A stretch of 64,000 bases of DNA from Thraustochytrium sp. TN22 (taxonomy: Eukaryota > Sar > Bigyra > Thraustochytrida > Thraustochytriidae). Location: positions 35,493 through 99,492 of the forward strand of contig JABLUY010000139.1 in the NCBI GenBank assembly GCA_013306675.1, written 5' to 3'. Positions 20,339 through 28,927 of the stretch are shown piece by piece. Numbering within the stretch: the stretch's first letter is position 1; each line of letters begins with the position of its first letter. The notes beneath the pieces are model-generated. The model made no database searches and was not told where the DNA came from. It worked only from the letters and a program-made list of their open reading frames with translations. Both the position numbers and the translations under genes were made by a program.

Positions 20339-21664
20339 CGGCCGTCACTCGGACGGTGACGAACCCCGAGCTGCACGTGGAGAGAGAGTCTGGAGACGCC
20401 GAGTCCGCACCCTCACAGTCAAGTCAAGACAGGCCAAGCTAAGACAGGCTAAGACAGGCCAAGACGCCGGTCAAGACAGGCCAGGACGCCGGAAAAGACA
20501 GGCCAAGACACGCGGCTTGTAACGTTCGGGTACCACCCGGTACTCGTACCAGTGCCAGGTGTTCACAGTCCGTAGGCCCAAGCCCGAAAATCAGGTCGGT
20601 CTTGGCGAATGTCTTACGGTGGTCCCGTCTGCCACGAAAAGATCGATCTACGTCGGCGAATGGCTGGTACGAATAGCTCATTTGCCCGTCCGGCCACCGT
20701 GACCATGTCATGTGGTTCGGGCCTTTCTGCCCTTGGCAATCGCTATTGCGTGCGAGGAGCGCGAGGGAACAGGGGCGCGCGCGGCCGCAGGCGCGCGCTG
20801 GGGAGGGAGGAAGCGAAGGCACGGTGTCAGTGAGTCTCAGAGCGACAACTTTTGTCGCTCTTTCGTTCACGAGGATGGGGCGGCGACGTCGCAAGCGCCA
20901 CGACGAGGAGGAGCTTCTCGCGAAGAAGAAAGCGCTTGCGCTCTTTCTCGTTTTGGCAGGCGCGTTCTCGGTGAAGCACAGGAAAGACAACTCCGTCTTG
21001 CAATCGTTTAGCAAAGTAAAGATGAGCCCGCCGCGTGTAGATCCGAATGCGGAATACGCGCGCTCGCGAGGCAACCACGGCGGCGACGCGCGGGCCAAAG
21101 CGGGAACGATGGGACTCCAAGAATCGCAATGGGCAAGGAGGCTCATCGGCCGGGGAAAGCCAGACGAGTCAAGTTTCGCTTCTTCTTCGTGCGCTTTGCA
21201 GAGACAGTGTCGACCATGTTCAGCTTTCAAAAAAAGTGACGACCATGTGGTGCTTGGATGGTTGAGCGCTGAAGGCTGGCTAGCTAGATGGCGCATGCCT
21301 TGGCCGCTCTTGCGATTGCGAACGCCATGGATCGTGCCAAGCTGCGCATGCACGCAGACACGCCAGAGGTCCCCAAGTGGAACGCCTGGCGGAGTGCCTC
21401 CGCTGCGCTATTCGGCGCGCGATAGCACTGCAAGAAATCGTTCATGGCGTTGGGAATCGAGAGCAAGGCTTGAACACGCCAACGTTCAAACGTTCAAGCC
21501 ACTCACGGAAACCACCGACGGTGTTGCCACCACGGAAACCTTGTTCAAGTTGTAGTGCAGGTACGATGGAACCACCCGTCATGCGGGCTCGAAGAGGGCG
21601 AACGCATGACGAGGGCGGGGCTACGCGCCACATGCGTTGGACTCACAATCCAGCAGAAATGATT
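20194..21664. other. Intergenic region between glycosyltransferase genes 2 and 3
   Basis: About 1.5 kb. It contains GGCCAAGACA repeats (20425-20510). On the plus strand there is a weak open frame from an ATG at 20875 to 21555 (226 codons) starting MGRRRRKRHDEEELL with a short hydrophobic segment. Its codon use is less GC-biased than the genes around it; I do not recognise it and it could be a decayed element. Sequence near 20520-20720 and 21470-21560 is also less GC-rich. Confidence 0.4.
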
Positions 21665-24004
21665 TCAAAGACTTGTCACAACGGCGACAGGGTCGTCGTC
21701 GACGAGGAGCTCAGGACCGGGAAGAACCGGGTAATGGACGCCGCGCTGCTGGTCCCAGCGATTGAAAACCGCCATAATCTTGTCCTGCCAGGTCTTGAAG
21801 GAGAAAGAGGAGCGGTCCACGTTCGGCTTGAAAATGGAGGTGCTGTCCGCGCCTGCTCCGCCGGGGTCGTCACCTGCCCCGGCAGCCACGAGGCGGTGGC
21901 CAAATCCCTGCGCGCCCCAGTACAAAATCTTGTCGGTTTTGTTGACGCGGATCATGGACTCTGTGGGCGGTGGCATGAGGGCCCCGTAGAAGGCCTGCAG
22001 CAAGACGCTCGGGCCAGCGATCTCGCGCGTGGCGCGAGTCTCGTACTGCGACCACCCGTCGCGCCCAGTCAAGACGCGGAGGAGGTTCATGAAGGCAGCT
22101 CTGGCTGCCCTGGACATGAGGAAGTGGCCTGGCCGGTACATGAGCGCCCACTGTGCAAGCACGGCCTCGGTCGAGGAGGTTGAGACACTGTCGACGTCGA
22201 GTGGTACGAACTCGCGCAGCGGGGCCAAAGCGTGCGCGCCTAGGTCCAGAAAGACGCCACCATAGGTGAGCACAACGAGGTAGCGCCATAGGTCGGCGCG
22301 GACCGTCTCAGAGGCCAGCGTGTCGAAGAGCGGCACAAGCTCGCGAAACTCGGAGCGCCCCACGAAGCGGCGTGCGGCCGCGTCATCAAAGATGTAGACG
22401 TCCCACTCAGGATTCGCCCGCAAGAAAGCGCGCAGCTGCCCGCAGCGCGTGACGCCCATACTGCGGCTACTGGCACGCACGAAGACGCGACGCGGGATGA
22501 GGGCATCAGGTTTGGGCGCGGCGGCGGGCACGAAGAAAGGCACACCGGTCACGCCGCGGTTGTCGCAGGAGATGCGGTCGACTTGGACGCGCGGCGGCAT
22601 GTCCGGGATCATCCGGTAGCCGAGCGGGTCGGGCTGGCCGACCTGGACGGGGAGTGTTCCGCGCGTGGCGTTCACGAAAACCCAGTCGGGCCCGGGCACC
22701 GCGGGGAAACTGACGTTGCGCTGGCGGTCCCACCGTGCAAAGGTCTCGGCGATGACGCCGGCCCAGGTCGCGTAGTCGAAGTCCGTCCTGTTCACCTCGG
22801 GCCGAATGGCTGAGACGGCGGTGTTGGACCAGTGCGCGCGCCTCCAGGTGTTCTTGCCAGCCCGCGCCTGGTCAAGGTCCAAGTTGGCGTCCTCGCGCTT
22901 AAAGTCCATCCAGTTGTTGCGTACGCGATCGCCGAAGCTCTGGGTAGTGTAGAGCAGCATCTTGGCGTTGTCGTCGAGCGGGAGTGTGCGCGCGTCCTCG
23001 AAGGCGCGGGACATGGCGGGCGGGCCGGAGATGTACTTTTTGTCGACGAACTCGTGCCTCTCCCAACCGTCGACCTTCTTCATGACCTTGAGCACGTTCA
23101 TGAAGGAGTCTCTGGCGGCCCTGGCAAGCACGTGGTGGCCCGGGCGATACATGAGCGCCCACTGCGCGAGCATGCCGTCTGGCATGATCGAGGAGACCAC
23201 TTCGGCATCCAGCGGGACAATCTCGCGCAACGGGGCGTTGATGTAGGCGTCCATGTCAAAGTAGACGCCGCCATAGCTGAGCAGAACCAAATAGCGCCAG
23301 AGGTCGGCGCGGATGGCGCCGGTGGCCACGGCGTTGACGAGCGGCACGAGCGCGCGGAACTCACTGCGCACGAGCCAGTCCTGCACAGCGGCGTTGTCGA
23401 AGAAGTAAATGTCCCACTCCGAGTTGTTCTGCGCCAGGTCGAGCAGGCCTTGGCAATGCTTGGGTCCCACGATGCGCGTCCTCGCCGTGAGGAAGATGCG
23501 GCGCGGAATGAGGGCGTCCGGCTTGGGCTGCGTTGCCGGCATCAGCTCGGGCAGCTCTGTGTTGGCCTTTTCGGCGCACGCGAAGCGCGGCGCGCTCGCC
23601 TGAACATGCGGCGGTTTTCTGCGCGGCTCTACTCTGAAGCCGAGCTCGCCCTCGTAGTCGGCGGGCGTGAGCCCCCCCTCTGCTGCTGCTGCTGCTGACG
23701 GAGACCTGCCCTCGTCCTCGTCCTCGCCGACATGGTTCTCCTCGGGCGCGGCCGGCGCCGCGGGCTGCTCGCCGGTCACGCTGGCCTCGCGTAGCCTGGG
23801 CGCCGCGGTGGCCTCGTTGGCCGCGCCCGCCACTTCAGAAACGTGGACGGCGTGCTGCACCCTGCCTGTGAGCGCGTACGGCGCCGCGGTGAGCACGAGA
23901 CACATGAGCACGCCCAGCGCCAGCGCGCGCCGCAGGCTGCCCTGGCCGCTGCTGCGCGGCGACCGCGGCACGCTGCCTGCCGCCAGTGGCGACCGCGCCA
24001 CCAT
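21665..24004 (-). CDS. Two-domain GT32-like glycosyltransferase with a degenerate second domain
   Basis: 779 residues from the ATG at 24004. Signal anchor at about 27-45, followed by an Ala/Glu-rich stem (about 55-130). D1 (about 140-440) is of the B subtype, with DMD (250-252), YISGPPAM and FGDRVRNN motifs intact. D2 (about 475-765) carries the A-subtype signature SMIRVNKTDKILY, but its DxD reads DLG (587-589; codon GGC at 22238-22240), a one-base change from Asp. Domain order B-A is the reverse of the A-B order in its neighbour, so this gene is not a simple copy of it. Probably a Golgi luminal enzyme in which only D1 is catalytic; donor and acceptor are unknown. Confidence 0.9.
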   Translation of the reverse strand: MVARSPLAAGSVPRSPRSSGQGSLRRALALGVLMCLVLTAAPYALTGRVQHAVHVSEVAGAANEATAAPRLREASVTGEQPAAPAAPEENHVGEDEDEGRSPSAAAAAEGGLTPADYEGELGFRVEPRRKPPHVQASAPRFACAEKANTELPELMPATQPKPDALIPRRIFLTARTRIVGPKHCQGLLDLAQNNSEWDIYFFDNAAVQDWLVRSEFRALVPLVNAVATGAIRADLWRYLVLLSYGGVYFDMDAYINAPLREIVPLDAEVVSSIMPDGMLAQWALMYRPGHHVLARAARDSFMNVLKVMKKVDGWERHEFVDKKYISGPPAMSRAFEDARTLPLDDNAKMLLYTTQSFGDRVRNNWMDFKREDANLDLDQARAGKNTWRRAHWSNTAVSAIRPEVNRTDFDYATWAGVIAETFARWDRQRNVSFPAVPGPDWVFVNATRGTLPVQVGQPDPLGYRMIPDMPPRVQVDRISCDNRGVTGVPFFVPAAAPKPDALIPRRVFVRASSRSMGVTRCGQLRAFLRANPEWDVYIFDDAAARRFVGRSEFRELVPLFDTLASETVRADLWRYLVVLTYGGVFLDLGAHALAPLREFVPLDVDSVSTSSTEAVLAQWALMYRPGHFLMSRAARAAFMNLLRVLTGRDGWSQYETRATREIAGPSVLLQAFYGALMPPPTESMIRVNKTDKILYWGAQGFGHRLVAAGAGDDPGGAGADSTSIFKPNVDRSSFSFKTWQDKIMAVFNRWDQQRGVHYPVLPGPELLVDDDPVAVVTSL

Positions 24005-24685
24005 CTTGCGCGGCCCGTCGCGCCTGTCGGCGCGCCCGCCTCCGGTGACCAGGAGTTCAGGTTTTGCGACGAGTCGAGGCTTGCGAGCTCTGGCTGACGT
24101 GACTCGATGATGGAAGACAACACTACAGAAAGGGCGCGTGCCTTGCAGGCTATGACGGCAGACAGTGAGCGCGTCGGAGCGGCAGAACGCGCGCGGCCTC
24201 ACAGGCTGGACGTGCGCAGATCTAACTTAGGTTAGGCTCGTCAAACGCAGCCAGGCGCCCATCAGAATCACACCGCTGGCTGCCCCTTGGAGAGCTCGGC
24301 GTCTGGGCTCTCGGAGCAGTTACCGCAGAAGCGGAAGTGACTGTGCCGCGAGGTCCGTTGACCGACTCACGCATCCGTGTCAAGCATTGCGCCAGTGATG
24401 AGAGGAGAGACTGCACCCTGCTTGCGTTGAAGCGGCTGTCGCAAGCAGCGCAAAAGGATGAACATGAGGTTGGGGTGCGGATCAAGAGATGCTTGGACGT
24501 TGATTGGACCAACAAATCGCGGTCCGCGGCGTCGGGAAGCGCCGTCACTGCAGTTGCAACTCAGCCCTCCGTCGATCCCGCGTTGGATTCCATGGATGGA
24601 AGAAACAAACATGGAATCAGAAGAAACTGTGATCCAAGGAGGCAAGAGCACGAACCTGAGCCCGTTTTGACCGTATCCCGCCCCT
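24005..24685. other. Intergenic region upstream of glycosyltransferase gene 3
   Basis: Promoter side of the two-domain gene starting at 24004 and part of the spacer towards gene 4. No convincing coding sequence; the short open frames have no recognisable content. Confidence 0.4.
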
Positions 24686-25461
24686 GACGTCAAAGTCAAC
24701 GAAGTTGTACGTCAAAGTCAACGAAAAGTACAACCTTTGTGAGAGGCACTCTTTGGCCCAAAAACGTCAAAGTCAACGAAGTTGTACGTCAAAGTCAACA
24801 AAAAGTACAACCTTTGTGAGAGGCACTCTTTGGCCCAAAAAAGTGGTAGCCAGCAACTCGTGTCCTTTTCTTCTTCTTCAAAATCAGCAGCGTCGCCAAA
24901 TGAGCTAACTTAGAATACAGGTACCACCCAGGCGGATTGTTAGTTCGCAAAGAGAGCCTCAGGCCCGAGGCCGGGAGGATAGTCCAACCGCGCTGCTTGT
25001 CCCATGGCAGAAAGGTGTTCATAATGGTCTCAAGCCAAGCGTCGGAGTCGATGAGAGTCCGGTCGACGCCGGGGCGGAAAACGGAGACGGTGCTGTTGGA
25101 CCAATGCGCGGTGGCGTTGTACGTCAAAGTCAACGAAAAGTACAACCTTTGTGAGAGGCACTCTTTGGCCCCAAAAAAGTGGTACCATGGTAGCCAGCAA
25201 CTCGTGTCCTTTTCTTCTTCTTCAAAATCAGCAGCGTCGCCAAATGAGCAAACTTAGAATACAGGTACCACCCAGGCGGATTGTTAGTTCGCAAAGAGAG
25301 CCTCAGGCCCGAGGCCGGGAGGATAGTCCACACCGCGCTGGTTGTCCCATGGCAGAAAGGTGCTCATAATGGTGTCAAGCCAAGCGTCGGAGTCGAAGAG
25401 AGTCCGGTCGACGCCGGGGCGGAACACGGAGACGGTGCTGTTGGACCAATGCGCGGTGGCG
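24686..25461. repeat. Tandem duplication of the 3' end of glycosyltransferase gene 4, with a truncated third copy
   Basis: Unit B (25116-25461, 346 bp) contains the last codons, stop and 3' flank of gene 4. Unit A (24781-25115, 335 bp) is a near-identical direct copy beyond it, and a short third copy (about 24704-24780) lies further out. The 11-bp length difference is accounted for by three indels: 1 bp in the CCCC run, TACCATGG, and CA. Each unit starts GTTGTACGTCAAAGTCAAC and contains an inverted pair GTTGTAC/GTACAAC that could form a hairpin. Confidence 0.93.
24940..25115 (-). pseudogene. Duplicated, frameshifted C-terminal fragment of glycosyltransferase gene 4
   Basis: Minus-strand reading gives ATAHWSNSTVSVFRPG and FLPWDKQRG, matching the C-terminus of the gene ending at 25284. 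Relative to that copy it lacks two bases (CA) near 24985, so the reading frame leaves the normal ending and loses the TAA stop. It has no start and no upstream domain. It is a dead tail copy generated by the tandem duplication. Confidence 0.88.
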
Positions 25462-26489
25462 CCCTTTCGCGTGGCGGTCTCCTTCTTGATGTGCTTGTAG
25501 TTGTTCCGGATCCGGTCTCCAAAGCTCTGCGTCATGAACCAGAGGATCTTGTCCTCGTAGGGGACCGGGAACTGGTTGATGGAGTCCACAAAAGCACTCG
25601 ACATGACGGGAGGGCCCGTGATGGACTTCTTGTCGTGGAACTCTTTGCGCACCCAGTTCTTGTCGCCCCGGATGGTCTTGAGCACGTTGACGAAGCCGTC
25701 CCTGGCGGACCTGGCCATGATGAAGTGGCCAGGACGGAACATGAGCGCCCACTGCGAGAAGAGGCCGTCTACCATGATTGTGGAGACAGCCTCGATGTCG
25801 AGCGGGATGATCTCGCGCAGCGGGACCTTGACCTCGGAGTCCGCGTCCAGGTAAACGCCACCGTGCTTGAGGATGATCATGTAGCGCCAGAGGTCGGCGC
25901 GGATGGCGCCGGTCTGTATGGTCTCGAAGAGCGGGACGAGCTCGCGGAACTCGGTGCGCAGCATGAAGTGGCGCACCTCGTCGTCGCCAAAGGCGTAAAA
26001 GTCCCACTCCGGATTCTCCTGGAGCAGGTCGTAGACGAGCTTGCAGAGCCCTGGGCCAACGCTGCGCGTCTTGAACGTCATGAAAATGCGGCGTGGGATG
26101 AGCGCGTTCGGCTTGGGCAGGACCGCTGGCGAGAAGAAGGGCAGCTCCGTCTCGCCGTGGCTGTCGCACTTGAGGCGGTCCGCGGGCGCCCGCACGCGCG
26201 GCGGCATGGCCGGCGGCATCATGCGGAAGCCGATCTCCTCCTGCGAGGCCGCGCCGGGCAGCGCGAGCTTCTTGCTCCTCTCGGCCGCCCTGTGCAGGCT
26301 CGCCAAGCCGTCCTCCAGCTTGGCGACCTCGTGCAGCACGGCGGTTTTATCCTCCTCGCAGGCGCAGCTGCACACCGCTGGCGTCACCGCTGCCAGCGGT
26401 GTGCAGGACAGCTCGTTCATGAACGACGAGAGTGCGAGCGCCACGCACACCGCCAGCACGACCGCCAGCGCCAGCCGCTGCTCGCGCAT
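25284..26489 (-). CDS. Single-domain GT32-like glycosyltransferase
   Basis: 401 residues from the ATG at 26489. A hydrophobic signal anchor follows immediately (about 5-24, LALAVVLAVCVALALSSF), then a Cys-rich and helical stem (about 28-80) and one B-subtype glycosyltransferase domain (about 105-395). Motifs: IPRRIFMT, NPEWDFY, HGGVYLDAD with DAD at 215-217, QWALMFRPGH, FGDRIRNNY. It looks catalytically intact and is the simplest member of the array, so it may resemble the ancestral unit. An in-frame TTG extension to 26666 is low complexity and not used. Its 3' end is tandemly duplicated just downstream. Confidence 0.92.
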   Translation of the reverse strand: MREQRLALAVVLAVCVALALSSFMNELSCTPLAAVTPAVCSCACEEDKTAVLHEVAKLEDGLASLHRAAERSKKLALPGAASQEEIGFRMMPPAMPPRVRAPADRLKCDSHGETELPFFSPAVLPKPNALIPRRIFMTFKTRSVGPGLCKLVYDLLQENPEWDFYAFGDDEVRHFMLRTEFRELVPLFETIQTGAIRADLWRYMIILKHGGVYLDADSEVKVPLREIIPLDIEAVSTIMVDGLFSQWALMFRPGHFIMARSARDGFVNVLKTIRGDKNWVRKEFHDKKSITGPPVMSSAFVDSINQFPVPYEDKILWFMTQSFGDRIRNNYKHIKKETATRKGATAHWSNSTVSVFRPGVDRTLFDSDAWLDTIMSTFLPWDNQRGVDYPPGLGPEALFAN

Positions 26490-28927
26490 GGTCGCGGCGC
26501 GCTGCTTGCTTTGCTCTGACCGAACCCCTGCCTGCCGCCGCCGTTGTCGCGGCTTGTCGCGGCGCGCGGGCGAGGCCACACTCACAGCGACCGCGAGCGG
26601 CGCGGCGCGGCGCGGCGCGGCGAGCGGCGCGGGGGCGCTCCGCTCTCCGAGCCCGCCGAAGTTCAAGATCAGGTGCCCCCGCGTCTTCCGTCGCGACGAG
26701 TGAGTTGCTCGCCGACGTTAGTCCGCGTGAGTCCACGTGAGTCCTCCGCAGCACTTGGCGTGGACGGCGTCCGCGGCACTAGGCCGAGGATGGGTGTGCC
26801 CGGCCATCACCACTCGTGGTCGCACCTCAGAGGCTCAGGCTGGCGCGTGAAAACCGAGGCTCTGACTGGATCATGACATCATGTGGCTGCGGCAGGCGCG
26901 GCTGTCACAGCGAGAAGCATGCAGAGTTGTCTCGAAAGGAGCTCAGCGCTGCGCTGCGAGGGAGCTGCAGGGAGCTGCAGAGTTGTCTTGTGACTGACCG
27001 GTGCAATGCAAGGTTCTTTTCACTGATCTTATGAGTCACTCTCCCATGTCAGTGACACTCTGATCACAGGCTCGGCTGCTGCACATCAAGTTCTCAAGAG
27101 CCTGCCAGAGCGGTTGCCCGGCCTGCCGGTGCAGTGCAGTGGTTGGTTCGAGTGAGCGGGCCCCGGCCTGTGTCCGCATCGGTGCAGGATGACCGTGGCA
27201 CGGTGGCTGCAACACGAAGTTGTTCGAACCCGCTCCAAATCAACTTGAAGCTTGGCATTGGCAAGGCTCACTGAAGCCGTAACGTTACCATCACTGGCCG
27301 ATCGGACTCGTACTCGCCACTAGGCTAAGCTGGCCATGATTGCTGGTGCCTGGTCCCTGGATGAGTCACAGGCAGACGACACGACACGCCTCGAGCTACG
27401 CCAACCTCCCACCTCAGCTGGCTTACCGTTCGGTTCAGACCCTGTCCACTGCAGGCCGGCACTGCCTGAGACGGGCATGGCATGGGACGCGCAGGAACCC
27501 CCGTTGGAGGTCGTTATCGCCACAACGTCAAGCAAACGTCGATTTTTGCCCTCCCAGGCACAGGCAGGCCTGCGCCAGCTAGGCCAATTTCTCGACCGTC
27601 ACCTCCCTCGCTCGCTCGCTTCTGCAAGGGCCGGCGCCTGCTTCGCGAGCGTCTCACCGGCCCGGGCACTCCGCTCGCCGTCGGCGGCGTCCGAGTCCGC
27701 GTCCGCCTCGCCGCAGCCACTGGCAGACTGCCGCACCCAAGGCACAAGTTGAAGCTGCCGCGCCGAGCGACGTCACTGTCCCCTCGCCGCGGCGCGCGCA
27801 ACGCATCTCGCGGCGCGCCCCGGCCGCACCGGACCCGGCGCGCGGCGGGTCCCGCGGCTGCCGCCGGCGCGGCGTCCGGTGCGCTCGGCGCCGGCACCAC
27901 GTCGGTGCCGCTCCGGCCACACGCCGCCTCCAACGAACAGTCTCAGTCCACGCCGCCCGCCACGGCTGCGCGCTCGCCGTTGACGTCGAGGCCGACCGGG
28001 GCTGCGGTGGAAGCTGGCAGCGCGGCTCGGCGGCTCGGCGGCGCTCGGCGCCACTGGCCAGCGGCGGCGCCGGCCCGGCCGCCTCGATTGGCCGTGCTCG
28101 CTGCTTGTCGCAAGGTGACAGCGACGCCGTGCTGCCGGCCGTGCAGCACCAGGTGGCTGCGTGGGCGCGGCGGCGCACATCGATTGCAGCGCGGTGCTGG
28201 CGGCCAGCCAGCACCGCAGCGCGCGCGAGCTGGCACCGCGGCGCCGCACGAACCATTGCACCGCATCCACTGCGAAACAGTCGTCCGTGGCGAGGCGAGG
28301 CGAGTCGAGGCGAGGCCCTCTCGTCCCACCAGCCTGCAGTGCTCGCCGGAGTCGCGCGCTCTGTGCCACCAACGGCCTCGCCTCGCCTCGCCGCGCGAGC
28401 TTACTTCACGCGGCGCGGCCAAAGCGACTTCGCGCCGCGGCCTCGCCGCTCCGCGCCTCGCTTCGCTCCGCGCCTCGCCTCGCGCTTGCGCTCGAGTCCT
28501 CCTCCTTCATCGCCTTCATCCTTCGCTCGGCGATTCCGGCATTCATTCGCGCCGGGAACAGCGGGAGGGTAACGCCGGGAGCGCCGGTTGCGCGTGACGT
28601 TCCTGCCTAGAGGGGCGGGAAGAGCGGCGGCGGGCGCGCGGCAGGCGGCGCGCGGGGGCCTGAGCGCGCGGGAGACAGAACCCGATCGCAGAGGCGGCCA
28701 CGGCGAGCGCGAGCGGCGAGCGCAGCAGGCGAGCGCAGCAGCGGGCGGCGGCGAGCGGCGAGCGGCTCGCGCGGGCGTGCGTGCGCGCGCCGGAGACCCG
28801 GCAGCGGCTCGCAGCGAGGGCGAGCGTCAGCAGGCAGGCAGTCAAGCGAGGCGGCCGCGTCCCGGCGGAGGGAGGCAGGGAGGCAGCCGGCCGAGCGCGA
28901 GCCGGCGAGGCAGAGCGAGACGCGAAG
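26490..28927. promoter_or_regulatory. Long divergent intergenic region
   Basis: About 2.4 kb between divergent genes (glycosyltransferase 4 and PAPS reductase). The inner part (26750-27600) is closer to balanced composition; the outer part (27750-28927) is very GC-rich with GGCGA/CCTCG runs. Many two-strand open frames have no recognisable content. No transposon ends or RNA genes identified. Confidence 0.4.

Noticed and set aside
27318-27752. Plus-strand open frame of 138 codons
   Set aside because: No domain, no codon bias and a non-ATG or weak start; treated as non-coding spacer.
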